A stretch of DNA of 64,000 bases from Acinetobacter sp. LoGeW2-3 (GCF_002688565.1 NZ_CP024011.1:2790001-2854000); one strand, 5' to 3'. Shown: positions 22,573 to 30,992, counted from the stretch's first letter. Made by a program: numbers and translations. The notes: generated by a model not told the origin, from the sequence alone.

Positions 22573-23610
22573 ATGAGTATTCAACATATTATTGTTCATG
22601 AAATTCGACGCGTTAAAGAAGATAAAAAAAGTACAGAAATTTTAATTTCTAAGATTAAAGATACAGAGAATGATTTAAGTTCATTAAGCGGCGAATTAGC
22701 AGAAAGTTTATTAAAGCTATTTTCTAAATCTAGTTTAATTGTAGGGCAATTCTCAATAGGAAAAGATGTAGATAAGAAACCTGCATTTGAACAGGGATTA
22801 GATAATTTTTATTCTGGTGACAATTGCCTAGACTTTGTTGAAATGACAAGGGAGTTAGCAGAATACTTTAAAACTTTTCTCGTTGAAAATAAAAGTATTA
22901 CTGGCGGTTTTCTTGTGTTTTTTGAGTTTAAAGGAGAAGAGCACACTAAATTAGCTGTTGCAGTCATCAACAAATCCAATGCAACTGATATTAATCCTAA
23001 TCTTGATTTTATTGCGAAAGAAATTCTTGACCTAGAAAAATTACATTTGGGTGCGACAATTAATATTACTCAATGGCGTGATGAATTCGCAGAGCGATAT
23101 ATCCGTTTTAAAAATGGTCAGTCGGAGCAGGTAACTGATTACTTCCAGAAATTTATCGGTTGTGAGGTCGATAACAAGGCTGCTGTTGAAGAAACTAAAC
23201 AGTTAAGGAAAGCAATTGAAAAATTTGCTAGTGTAAAATTAAATTTACCTCAAGAAGAAGTAGATGGATATCTTTCATCGGCCTATGGATACATCAATGA
23301 GTGTATTAGTAAAGGTGATGACATTGTTCTAGGTAATCTAGCTAAGAGGGTATTCTCAGAACATAGTGAAGAATTTTTCGAATATGCCAGTGATGGGCAT
23401 AACTTATCAGGGATAATTAAGATTAATACCACTGAATTGAAAGGTTTCATGAAATTAAGCAGTAAGCGAAAAGATCTTTCAATTACTTTTTCCAGAGAGC
23501 TTCTGCACAATAAAATTAATTTTGAAGATGATATACTTAAGATTGATAGTTCATTACTGTCAGAAAATTTAGTTGCAGAGCTTAGGGCTGCAACAGTTAA
23601 AAACGATTAA
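22573..23610 (+). CDS. NdpA-family nucleoid-associated protein in the immunity region
   Basis: 345 residues, close to YejK/NdpA length. Family features: start MSIQHIIVHEIRR, GGFLVFFEFKGEEHTKLAVA, LDLEKLHLGATINITQW and the diagnostic RYIRFKNGQSEQVTDYFQKF then IGCE. Host NdpA proteins bind the nucleoid. Here the gene lies 108 bases after cI on the same strand and 11 bases before a membrane protein gene, the position of lambda rexA. More A/T-rich than neighbouring phage genes, suggesting separate acquisition. I infer an exclusion or defence role; the biochemical function is unknown. Confidence 0.85.
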   Translation: MSIQHIIVHEIRRVKEDKKSTEILISKIKDTENDLSSLSGELAESLLKLFSKSSLIVGQFSIGKDVDKKPAFEQGLDNFYSGDNCLDFVEMTRELAEYFKTFLVENKSITGGFLVFFEFKGEEHTKLAVAVINKSNATDINPNLDFIAKEILDLEKLHLGATINITQWRDEFAERYIRFKNGQSEQVTDYFQKFIGCEVDNKAAVEETKQLRKAIEKFASVKLNLPQEEVDGYLSSAYGYINECISKGDDIVLGNLAKRVFSEHSEEFFEYASDGHNLSGIIKINTTELKGFMKLSSKRKDLSITFSRELLHNKINFEDDILKIDSSLLSENLVAELRAATVKND

Positions 23611-23621
23611 GATGAATAGAT

Positions 23622-24821
23622 ATGACCATGAATCCAGCGCAAATTTATCGTGACGTCTTCCTGTCTATGCATGATAGACAGGAAAGTCATGACCAATTTA
23701 TATGCTGGATGGAACTAGATTCAGATAAACTTGCTTCATTAAAAACTTTGAGTGAATACTCTTTAGTTTCAGGTAGTCTTGATGTAAAAATTGATGGGAA
23801 GCAGCGTGATTCAGGCGTAAATTTAGACAGGATTCAAGATAAGTTCTTTGAAAGTAGATATATTTTTGAAGTTAGGTTAAATAAAAATAATATTAGTTTA
23901 GGGCATAATTTCATTATCTGTGATTGCTGGGAGACTGTTCTTAAATATGAACATCATATAAAGAAACCTATTAAGAATATTTTTCTTACTAAAACTGGAA
24001 GTTATTTTGAGAGTATTTCTACCGATAGTAAATTTAAAAATTATCTCGCTATGGGTGAGCTATATTCTTTCATAAAGTTTTTATCTGAAGAGTCAAGTGC
24101 TGATAGGGATTGTATTTTTTATAATCGTAGTTACAAGTTTAAAATTAAAGCTTCTGAAGATGATTTAAATTATTCAATTGATACAAAAAGCTTAGAAAAA
24201 TTTATAAAATCTGACATGCACCGTGAGGCTATTATTCATCTCATGTGTAAAGAAGTGACAGCTTTTGTTAAAGATCAAATTGAAGAAATTCGATTCAGTT
24301 ATTTGATTCGAAATTTGAATCCATTAATCACGAATATTAACCATAGTTATCAAAGTTATGTAGAAGATTATACCTTCGATAAAGTACGTAAAGAATATAA
24401 TGAAAAGAAAACAGAATACGTTAAAAAGTTAAATGACACCTTTGATTCAGTGGCGACTAAAATGTTTGCTATTCCAGCCGGTATTTGGTTTGCAACTGCT
24501 CAAATGAAAGTGATAGGTGAACCAAGTAACTATCTTTTTACTAAGAATTTTATTGTATTAATGACTGTACTTTGCATGGTATTGATTATGATCTTAAATA
24601 TTTGGGGGCAACGTAGCACAGTCACTCAAATGCAGGAAGAATACACCACAGTTTTTAAAGCATTAGAAGCAAAGTTTGAGGATGAAAAGCTTAAAATTCA
24701 AAGTGTAAAAGGTGAGGTAGATAAAAGGTATAAGAGAATCATGTCAAATATTAGTATTTCAATTATTATTTGTGTTGCTTTAGCTACTTATACGTCAGTC
24801 CTGTTCTATCAAAGTGTTTAA
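23622..24821 (+). CDS. membrane protein partner of the NdpA-like gene
   Basis: 399 residues. The first 280 are soluble, mixed alpha/beta and charged. Three hydrophobic helices follow near 286-303, 313-332 (NFIVLMTVLCMVLIMILNIW) and 376-396 (ISISIIICVALATYTSVLFY), with a coiled coil between the second and third (TVTQMQEEYTTVFKALEAKF). No signal peptide. A cytoplasmic sensor-like domain with a C-terminal membrane part, in an operon with an NdpA protein behind cI, is analogous to RexB in arrangement though not in sequence. No known family recognised. Confidence 0.75.
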   Translation: MTMNPAQIYRDVFLSMHDRQESHDQFICWMELDSDKLASLKTLSEYSLVSGSLDVKIDGKQRDSGVNLDRIQDKFFESRYIFEVRLNKNNISLGHNFIICDCWETVLKYEHHIKKPIKNIFLTKTGSYFESISTDSKFKNYLAMGELYSFIKFLSEESSADRDCIFYNRSYKFKIKASEDDLNYSIDTKSLEKFIKSDMHREAIIHLMCKEVTAFVKDQIEEIRFSYLIRNLNPLITNINHSYQSYVEDYTFDKVRKEYNEKKTEYVKKLNDTFDSVATKMFAIPAGIWFATAQMKVIGEPSNYLFTKNFIVLMTVLCMVLIMILNIWGQRSTVTQMQEEYTTVFKALEAKFEDEKLKIQSVKGEVDKRYKRIMSNISISIIICVALATYTSVLFYQSV

Positions 24822-24840
24822 TAATTAATACAAGCCTATC

Positions 24841-24869
24841 AACCCACCCCAGCGGTGGGTTTCTTTTTT
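24841..24869 (+). terminator. terminator of the cI-ndpA-membrane gene set
   Basis: AACCCACC-CCAGC-GGTGGGTT followed by TCTTTTTT, just downstream of the membrane protein stop. Confidence 0.85.
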
Positions 24870-24916
24870 CTATCAATACCTTATAATTTCTCTACCAATA
24901 ACAATAAGAAACCATA

Positions 24917-25267
24917 ATGAAAAGAATAGCTTTTATTGCCCTGCTTACCACCTATGCTTTTACTGGCTGCCAGAAACAACCTAAAGAGTCTGACACGACC
25001 ATCCCTTCTGGAAAAGAATCTACAGACGTTATTCAGCTTGAAATGGCTGATCAGAAGATTGGCTACTTCTTGGATCAGCTAGATGATCCCAATACACCTA
25101 TGGATAAACGCAAACAGATCATCTGTAAAGACTACCCTGCTACTTACTATGATGAATACGTCCCTGCTCTCATGAAGCTATCACCCGAGAATACTCAAGA
25201 CCAACTTAAGGAAGATCTTGAGAAAGTCATAAGCTACTATAAAGAAAAAGATCGAATATCATGTTGA
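24917..25267 (+). CDS. prophage lipoprotein
   Basis: 116 residues with a lipoprotein signal: MKRIAFIALLTTYAFTGC, lipidation Cys at 18 followed by Gln-Lys, so likely sorted outward. The mature part is charged and helical (MADQKIGYFLDQLDDPNTPM) with two more Cys (IICKDYPATYY and the C-terminal RISC) that could bridge. It lies inside the immunity region with its own terminators before and after, so it is probably made in lysogens. Surface lipoproteins in this place often block superinfection; that is inference. Confidence 0.7.
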   Translation: MKRIAFIALLTTYAFTGCQKQPKESDTTIPSGKESTDVIQLEMADQKIGYFLDQLDDPNTPMDKRKQIICKDYPATYYDEYVPALMKLSPENTQDQLKEDLEKVISYYKEKDRISC

Positions 25268-25282
25268 TCTAAAACCTTTTAG

Positions 25283-25310
25283 AAAGCCCGCTATATGCGG
25301 GTTTTCTTTT
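25283..25310 (+). terminator. terminator after lipoprotein gene
   Basis: AAGCCCGC-TATAT-GCGGGTTTT then CTTTT, 16 bases past the stop. Confidence 0.8.
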
Positions 25311-25340
25311 GTCTATTAAAGCATAAAAATTAGCAAAGAC

Positions 25341-25402
25341 TTAATTTTCACTAAATTAATTTAGTATTTACTATTGACAGTTTATTTAGTAAATACTAAA
25401 TT
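25341..25402 (+). promoter_or_regulatory. OL-type operator and rightward early promoter
   Basis: TTAGTA-TT-TACTAT (25361-25374) and the perfect TTAGTA-AA-TACTAA (25386-25399), with a half site at 25341-25354. A promoter TTGACA (25374-25379), 17 bases, TAAATT (25397-25402) has the second operator sitting between -35 and -10. The sites match those at 21671-21742, so CI and Cro should control this operon too. Confidence 0.8.
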
Positions 25403-25424
25403 ATCTCTCACAGACATTAAAAAA

Positions 25425-25451
25425 CCTCAGCGTTGTTGTAGCAACCTGAGG
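25425..25451 (+). promoter_or_regulatory. leader hairpin of the rightward early operon
   Basis: CCTCAG-C-GTTG-loop-CAAC-CTGAGG forms a ten-pair stem with one bulge in the untranslated leader, 35 bases before the first gene. No T run follows. It could be an antitermination (nut/boxB-like) or translation-control structure. Confidence 0.5.
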
Positions 25452-25485
25452 CGTGACCCACAACTTACCTGTGAGTAAATAAATT

Positions 25486-25908
25486 ATGAACGTAAAACCA
25501 AATCCTTTCAACTCTGCAAAAGTGTTTCTTGCTTCTTCAGCATTAACACTTGCTGCCTTAGCTCTAATTGCTAAACCGGAAGCGACTGAATACAAGCCAA
25601 GCTATGGCAATTCCCAGCCTTCTGACTACGGCGTACAAACCCTTCAAGTCAATGGTGAAACTGGAGTTGCTGTTGTAAAGCTTGACGGTTTCCGTGTACA
25701 GGTCAGTTTTGACTTTGAAGCACATCCTGATAGCTACGGCGTTCCAGGTTCTGACTTTACAGCGGTTGAAATCACCAATCTGGCAGTAGACAAGATCACC
25801 GATGCGAATGGTAATCCGTATAACGATTTCACTGACCACAACGACCACCGCAATATCAATTTATTGCTCTCCACTTTTATTGAAAAAAATAACCTGGTGG
25901 AGGTGTAA
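25486..25908 (+). CDS. first early protein of the rightward operon, unknown function
   Basis: 140 residues. The N terminus has a hydrophobic stretch (VFLASSALTLAALALIAKPE) that could be a membrane anchor or signal. The rest is beta-rich and acidic (VAVVKLDGFRVQVSFDFEAH, FTAVEITNLAVDKITDANGN) with a D/N/H-rich DFTDHNDHRN segment. It has the operon's operator-controlled promoter directly upstream. The place is that of lambda N but the sequence is not N-like (acidic, not Arg-rich). Not recognised. Confidence 0.6.
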   Translation: MNVKPNPFNSAKVFLASSALTLAALALIAKPEATEYKPSYGNSQPSDYGVQTLQVNGETGVAVVKLDGFRVQVSFDFEAHPDSYGVPGSDFTAVEITNLAVDKITDANGNPYNDFTDHNDHRNINLLLSTFIEKNNLVEV

Positions 25909-25910
25909 TC

Positions 25911-27029
25911 ATGGCACTACCAATTATTCCAGCTAATCAACCTTTACAGGTTTCTGCAATTATCACTTACCTGTATGCCGATCCTGGCTTAGGTAAAACA
26001 TCAATGGGCTTCACTGGTGACAAAGCGATTTCATTCGACTTTGACAAAGGTGCACATCGTACCGGTGAACTACGTCGTGGCGCAGTAGTTCAGGTTAATC
26101 AATGGGCCGATGTTGCCAATCTTACTCCACAAGACCTGGCGCCTTATAACACTGTGGTTATTGATACGGTAGGCGCAATGCTTGAAAGCATCAAAACTCA
26201 CCTGATGCTGAACAATACCAATAAGCAAAAAGATGGCTCTTTGAAACTTAAGGCTCAAGGTCTGGCAAATAACATCTTTAAGCAGTACGTGAATACCCTA
26301 ATTTCAGCAGGTAAAGACGTGGTGTTTATTGCTCACGCCTCAGAAGATCAAAGTGGTGACCAGGTGATCTATCGCCCTGATCTGGGTGGGAAGAACCGTA
26401 ATGAGCTATACCGCATTGCAGACATCATGGGTTATCTGACCACCGTAACTACTGGTGAAGGCAAGAATGCCCGGGTGATCAGCTTTAAACCGTGCCCTAC
26501 CCATCATGCAAAAAATGCAGGCGGTCTAGGTGGTGAAACTGGTGAGGTGTGGGTTCCTGACCTAAAAGAGAATCCAACATTCTTGGCTGATCTGATCAAA
26601 CAGGCCAAGGACCACATTAACACCATGACACCAGAGCAACTTGCTGCGATCAAAGCTCAAGAAGACTTAGACAACTGGATGCAGAGCTGTGCTGAAGCGC
26701 AATACGCAAGTGACTTAAATCAGCTTACTGAAGCATTACCACAAGGCCATTGCTACGTGTTGAACATGTGGAATGCTGTCAAATCAAGAGCTAAAGAACT
26801 TGATTGCACATACAACAAAGACCAAAAGCGCTGGTCTGATCCAGCTGAGTTCTTTGGCTTATCAGATCAAAGTTTGGCTGAACTACAAGAATTCATTGAT
26901 ACACGCGGCCTAGATGCCAAAACCGTATGTGAACACCTGGGGATTGATGCACTGAACCAAATTGAAGCCAGCAAACTGGCAGCGGTACAACAAGAAATTG
27001 AACAATTAGCAAAGGAATCAATGGCATGA
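25911..27029 (+). CDS. Sak4-like P-loop recombination ATPase
   Basis: 372 residues. Walker A YADPGLGKTS at 22-31 after a short N terminus, FDFDKGAHR motif, Walker B NTVVIDTVGAM near 84, and VVFIAHASED as sensor strand: the pattern of phage nucleotide-binding (AAA_24/Sak4) proteins, RecA-like single-strand annealing helpers. The extra C-terminal 150 residues (from TPEQLAAIKAQEDLDNWMQ) are helical. It starts two bases after the previous gene. Probably phage homologous recombination. Confidence 0.75.
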   Translation: MALPIIPANQPLQVSAIITYLYADPGLGKTSMGFTGDKAISFDFDKGAHRTGELRRGAVVQVNQWADVANLTPQDLAPYNTVVIDTVGAMLESIKTHLMLNNTNKQKDGSLKLKAQGLANNIFKQYVNTLISAGKDVVFIAHASEDQSGDQVIYRPDLGGKNRNELYRIADIMGYLTTVTTGEGKNARVISFKPCPTHHAKNAGGLGGETGEVWVPDLKENPTFLADLIKQAKDHINTMTPEQLAAIKAQEDLDNWMQSCAEAQYASDLNQLTEALPQGHCYVLNMWNAVKSRAKELDCTYNKDQKRWSDPAEFFGLSDQSLAELQEFIDTRGLDAKTVCEHLGIDALNQIEASKLAAVQQEIEQLAKESMA

Positions 27030-28456
27030 AGATTTTAAACGGAAAAGAAGCTTTTGAAGCAATGATGGCTGGTCGAAATATTATGTGCCGCGCCGTTGGG
27101 GGGTTAATGGATTTTGATGATCTGGATCGTTTCCCGGCAACTATCTTTGCAATGCCTGGCTATGAGTTCTCTATCAAAGTTGAAACTATGGAACTTGCAG
27201 GTATTACCTTTGCTAAGCCTTTAACGCTTGATGATGTCGTGGAAGATCAGGAAATCTTTATTATTCATCCTGATCACGTTTCCCTGGTTAAATACAGTAA
27301 ACAGAATGGGGAATATTTTGCTTGTGTGCGTAATGGCTTTGCCCAGGCAGATAATAAAAATGCAGTGTTACAACTAGAGGCAATGGGTAAGCTGTTTGGT
27401 CGAGTTATTTGTTATTCACCAACAATCGACAATACAGGTAAAACTAAAAAGAAACGTTCAACCAAGGCTAAGAGTGAAGCTGATCAGACAAGCATTCCAG
27501 CTGGCCCAGTTAATGCTGTACCAAATATTGAAAAGCTGCCTGAACCAGAAGTTCCTCAACCTATCGAAGTTGTAGTACAAGATCCGTCTGTTACTACTGA
27601 GGTTCCAGCGGCTCAACCTGCTGAACTTGATGAAACAGATCCAGCTATTCTGAAGGTTATCGAAGCTATTGAAAAATGTGGTTCAGATTATGAGTTAAAA
27701 GGCGTTGAACGTAATTTGGATAGCAATCAGCACAAGCTAACTGAAACTGAATACAGTGAACTCAAAAATCGTATTGCACAAAAACGTGAACTTCTTTTTG
27801 CTTCTAAAAAGCCGGTAACAGTAGATTCACTTAAAAAATTTGCAATACAAAGTGAAGCATGTACTGCCTACATTGATCAAATTAAGGCATGCACCACAAC
27901 AAATGAGCTGGCTGATTTAAGCAGCGCAATCATTGCGGATGACAAGCTAAATATTGATCTGCAAGAACAGTTGTGCAACCAGATCAATGAGGCAGCTAAT
28001 CAATTAAACCAGCCCAAACCTAAGGAAGAGCAGCCACCTGAAAACTTAAGTGTTGCTGAGCTTCAAAGATTGCAGCATGAGGCTGAAAAGCTGGTACAGA
28101 ACAAGGCTCAAGATGAAGAATATCAAACATTGCTTACTGACCTATTGGATCGTGCCGAAAAAGCTAATACACCAGCTGAAGCAAATTCTTTAGTTCGATA
28201 CACCAGAGCCTGGACGGAAGAACAGCGTAAGCCACTGCTTGATGCAATCCATAAACGCCTAGTGCAGTTGAATGATGCTAATGAGCAGCCATCACTGGCA
28301 GTACGTATTCAACGAGCTGAAGATCTGACTGAGCTGGATTCCTTGGAAATTGATGTGTCTGCATGCGATGAAGTGATTCAACCTCGACTAATGGAGCTTA
28401 TTGAACAGCGTCGCATAGAGCTTGAGTTACCCACTGAAGCTGGTGAGGCTTCATGA
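27026..28456 (+). CDS. large helical phage protein, unknown function
   Basis: 476 residues. Residues 1-135 form a compact domain starting MKILNGKEAFEAMMAGRNIM with CRAVGGLMDFDDLDRFPA. A Lys-rich linker and a Pro/Glu/Val-rich stretch (about 145-205) follow. The C-terminal 270 residues consist of repeating helical units of similar pattern (ILKVIEAIEKCGSDYELKGV; QACTTTNELADLSSAI-type; IQRAEDLTELDSLEIDV), probably a helical solenoid. It overlaps the ATPase gene by 4 bases. Perhaps a single-strand-binding or recombination partner; not recognised. Confidence 0.6.
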   Translation: MKILNGKEAFEAMMAGRNIMCRAVGGLMDFDDLDRFPATIFAMPGYEFSIKVETMELAGITFAKPLTLDDVVEDQEIFIIHPDHVSLVKYSKQNGEYFACVRNGFAQADNKNAVLQLEAMGKLFGRVICYSPTIDNTGKTKKKRSTKAKSEADQTSIPAGPVNAVPNIEKLPEPEVPQPIEVVVQDPSVTTEVPAAQPAELDETDPAILKVIEAIEKCGSDYELKGVERNLDSNQHKLTETEYSELKNRIAQKRELLFASKKPVTVDSLKKFAIQSEACTAYIDQIKACTTTNELADLSSAIIADDKLNIDLQEQLCNQINEAANQLNQPKPKEEQPPENLSVAELQRLQHEAEKLVQNKAQDEEYQTLLTDLLDRAEKANTPAEANSLVRYTRAWTEEQRKPLLDAIHKRLVQLNDANEQPSLAVRIQRAEDLTELDSLEIDVSACDEVIQPRLMELIEQRRIELELPTEAGEAS

Positions 28457-28590
28457 GTTACCAGTATTCATCAATAACCCGTGTGCTGCTTGTGCAGTAC
28501 AGGGGTCGGGTTAAGACTTATAGAAATATCAATCTGTTTGGAATTGAAGATTGCATTAGAGACTTTGTAGATAGCTGGGGGTATCGATGA
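28453..28590 (+). CDS. 45-residue phage protein
   Basis: MSYQYSSITRVLLVQYRGRV then KTYRNINLFGIEDCIRDFVDSWGYR. Start and stop codons overlap both neighbours by 4 bases (ATGA), which strongly supports translation. Beta-hairpin-like first half and helical end. Function unknown. Confidence 0.65.
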   Translation: MSYQYSSITRVLLVQYRGRVKTYRNINLFGIEDCIRDFVDSWGYR

Positions 28591-28829
28591 TTTTCCGAAT
28601 TAAACAAAAGCATGAGCTCGGCTTCAAGCTATGGCTTGAAAAGCTTGGATACACCAAGAAAGAACTTACAGATGGTAGCTCAACATTTTCCGGCAAAGGC
28701 ACACGTAAGGCATTGAGTTATGTGTTTTTAAAGAATGATTTAACAGGTAATGCGGCATGCCAGGTGTTATTTGATGAATATGAAATGCACCTATGCAGTC
28801 CTGATTATTTAGAGATGAAGGTAGCGTGA
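28587..28829 (+). CDS. small phage protein, unknown function
   Basis: 80 residues, starting MIFRIKQKHELGFKLWLEKL with a mixed alpha/beta pattern and two Cys (NAACQVLF, HLCSPDY). It is translationally coupled on both sides (ATGA overlap and GTGATG junction). No family recognised. Confidence 0.6.
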   Translation: MIFRIKQKHELGFKLWLEKLGYTKKELTDGSSTFSGKGTRKALSYVFLKNDLTGNAACQVLFDEYEMHLCSPDYLEMKVA

Positions 28830-29104
28830 TGGAAAAAAATAAATTATGGGCAGTTAATATCCCTGAAGAACCTGATTCAGAAGAAATTTTATATCCAATT
28901 CCATCTAAAGAATTGGGCGAACAATTGGTTGAGCGTCTTCGTCAGGAGGCAATGCAAGTTTTTGAGGGGTGTATCGGGGAGTGTATTGCTGAATCAATAA
29001 CGCTTGAAGAATGGAATGGCTCAGAATTCGAGCACATGGAGTACTTGATATCCAATCTGAGTTGGTGGGATGAAACCACTTTTTTGGATGGCGGGGTGGC
29101 GTGA
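28829..29104 (+). CDS. small acidic phage protein, unknown function
   Basis: 91 residues from the ATG at 28829 (AAGGT upstream). Acidic, with KLWAVNIPEEPDSEEILYPI and a central helix (LGEQLVERLRQEAMQVFEGC), ending MEYLISNLSWWDETTFLDGG. Coupled to its neighbours in the early block. Acidic small early proteins can mimic DNA or inhibit host enzymes, but nothing specific is visible. Confidence 0.6.
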   Translation: MEKNKLWAVNIPEEPDSEEILYPIPSKELGEQLVERLRQEAMQVFEGCIGECIAESITLEEWNGSEFEHMEYLISNLSWWDETTFLDGGVA

Positions 29105-29451
29105 TGACTAAGATCCAAGTGGCCAACTTCATTATTGGTGAACTACATAAAGAATTGCCTTTTGAGCTGGTATTAAACCAGGTAGAAACAGAAGCATTTC
29201 TGACATTTGTTGAAGGTTATAAGGGGGATTTACGACTTCCGATGACCTACAAGAATGAATCAACCATCATTCAAATCAATAAAGAAAATGTAGATGCCAT
29301 CTACCTCATGCTTTCAACTCACACTGAACAGTATGAACAACCTAAAAACAGCATCGATCAATTTATTGCAAGCGGTGGATTTGATGAAGCTTTTAAAGAT
29401 GAGTTTGGACTACCTGAAATGGTAAAACAAAGTTTAAAGGAGGTGTCATGA
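29104..29451 (+). CDS. small phage protein, unknown function
   Basis: 115 residues from the ATG at 29104. MTKIQVANFIIGELHKELPF starts a helical region, followed by a beta part with LRLPMTYKNESTIIQINKEN and a final acidic helix (IDQFIASGGFDEAFKDEFGL). Coupled to the upstream gene by an overlap of start and stop. Not recognised. Confidence 0.55.
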   Translation: MTKIQVANFIIGELHKELPFELVLNQVETEAFLTFVEGYKGDLRLPMTYKNESTIIQINKENVDAIYLMLSTHTEQYEQPKNSIDQFIASGGFDEAFKDEFGLPEMVKQSLKEVS

Positions 29452-29717
29452 TGGCCCTACGTGATTTAAAACAGACAGATGAAAGCCAGCAAAATCACCT
29501 GTTAAAAGACTTTATTGAAGCGCCTTTAGATCAAAACTTTGGCCATGAGGTTGTTGCTATGTACCTAGGTTGCTCACCTTGGACCCTGGCACGTATGCGC
29601 TGCAATGGATCTGAACTGCCATACACTAAGATCGGACGGCGTATTGCATACAAGAAGCGTGATGTACTGGCCTATGAAAAAAGCCGTACAACAACGTGCA
29701 CGGCTCAGTATGCATAA
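29448..29717 (+). CDS. excisionase-like HTH protein
   Basis: 89 residues. After a 30-residue arm, EVVAMYLGCSPWTLARMRCN then LPYTKIGRRIAYKKRDVLAY is the MerR/HTH_17-type winged helix used by phage excisionases and AlpA-like regulators. Last gene of the rightward early operon, converging on the integrase 12 bases away. Likely directs excision with the integrase. Confidence 0.8.
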   Translation: MMALRDLKQTDESQQNHLLKDFIEAPLDQNFGHEVVAMYLGCSPWTLARMRCNGSELPYTKIGRRIAYKKRDVLAYEKSRTTTCTAQYA

Positions 29718-29729
29718 CAGAAGGCAGGT

Positions 29730-30992
29730 TTACCCTGCCTTTATTTGTTTTAATCGCTCATCCCAAACGCTTTCATAATTAAAGCAGTCTATTTTTCCTT
29801 GATATACAGCTTCAATCATATTCATAGATGCTTTCAGCTCTTCCATGGGAATCTGTACATAGCCACCAGTGACATCAATGCGTGGCTTTTGTGTATGGTT
29901 GAGAAGTCGTTTAGTCACATAGATATTGAAGCGTAATAAGTTGCAAATCGTGGCAAATGTACGTCTGAAATCGTGCATCGATACATAATAGCCTACCTGA
30001 TCACCAAGTACTTTAAGTGCACGATCAACTTTAGTTGCGTGCATATTGGCTGATGTTGGCATTTTGGTTGCCGGGAATACCCAGTCATTTTCACGCAGTA
30101 GATAACGATCTTTCAGAATTTTAAGCAGATGATCACCTACTGGGAACAGATGGTCAGTACCGTTTTTTGTATCCCTGAAAAGTACGGTACTAGTTTTAAA
30201 ATTCACGTCCGACCATTTCAGACCGCAAACTTCCTGACGGCGGCAACCGGTGTACATCGTAAATAAAATGATGTCACGATGCGTATTGGATCTTGCTGTA
30301 TTTTCAAGATTCAATTCATCCTGGTAATTTAGTACGGCGTTATAGTATTTGTGGATGATGTCTTTATGTAGATGGCGTTGACGGCGTGCAATCACGTTCC
30401 AGCCTTTGGTCACCGCTATCACGTCAACCGGGTTAGATTTCAGGATTGGGTTTTCATCGGATGAATACAGCACGTGAATATATTTCCAGAGCGTACCCAG
30501 CAATGATACAGATCCATTGGCCGATGACTTGCTGATTTCAGAAACAGATAAAAACTTGTCCAATACTTCATTTTTGGTGATTTCAAATAGCTTTCGATCA
30601 GACCAGCCTAGATAAAGATCAAAGTATTTTTTGTACTGGCGAATAGTTTTAGGCTTGAAGTCATTGCGCCGGATGTAGATATCCAGTGCTTGACCTACTG
30701 TGATATCCAGTGGATCCTCAGCAGCCTTACCTTTTACTGGTTTCTTATATTCCCCATTGGCAATCTGCGCCAAAATCATTTGTGCTTTGGCACGTGCAGC
30801 AAGTGCAGATATTTCATTCGTCTTACCAAGCACAACCCGGTAAAGCTCCCCTGCATGACGGCGCTCAACAATATACGATTTGGATTTAGTGGTGGACCGA
30901 ACAGCAAACCCAATTAAATCTTGGTCACGGTAAATTTTTTGACCAGAATCAGACAATGGGATAGCATCAACATTAGACTTGTTGAGTTTCAT
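29730..30992 (-). CDS. int: tyrosine integrase, DUF4102 (P4-type) family
   Basis: 420 residues. The N-terminal DUF4102 arm-binding region (AIPLSDSGQKIYRDQDLIGF, SKSYIVERRHAGELYRVVLG) is followed by a SAM-like core-binding domain (TVGQALDIYIRRNDFKPKTI). The catalytic domain has Arg in YTGCRRQEVCGLKW, Lys in FRDTKNGTDH, HDFRRTFAT (H-x-x-R) and Tyr in DVTGGYVQ. It cuts and joins att sites. It lies at the prophage's right end beside the arm-type repeats. All catalytic residues are present. Confidence 0.95.
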   Translation of the reverse strand: MKLNKSNVDAIPLSDSGQKIYRDQDLIGFAVRSTTKSKSYIVERRHAGELYRVVLGKTNEISALAARAKAQMILAQIANGEYKKPVKGKAAEDPLDITVGQALDIYIRRNDFKPKTIRQYKKYFDLYLGWSDRKLFEITKNEVLDKFLSVSEISKSSANGSVSLLGTLWKYIHVLYSSDENPILKSNPVDVIAVTKGWNVIARRQRHLHKDIIHKYYNAVLNYQDELNLENTARSNTHRDIILFTMYTGCRRQEVCGLKWSDVNFKTSTVLFRDTKNGTDHLFPVGDHLLKILKDRYLLRENDWVFPATKMPTSANMHATKVDRALKVLGDQVGYYVSMHDFRRTFATICNLLRFNIYVTKRLLNHTQKPRIDVTGGYVQIPMEELKASMNMIEAVYQGKIDCFNYESVWDERLKQIKAG

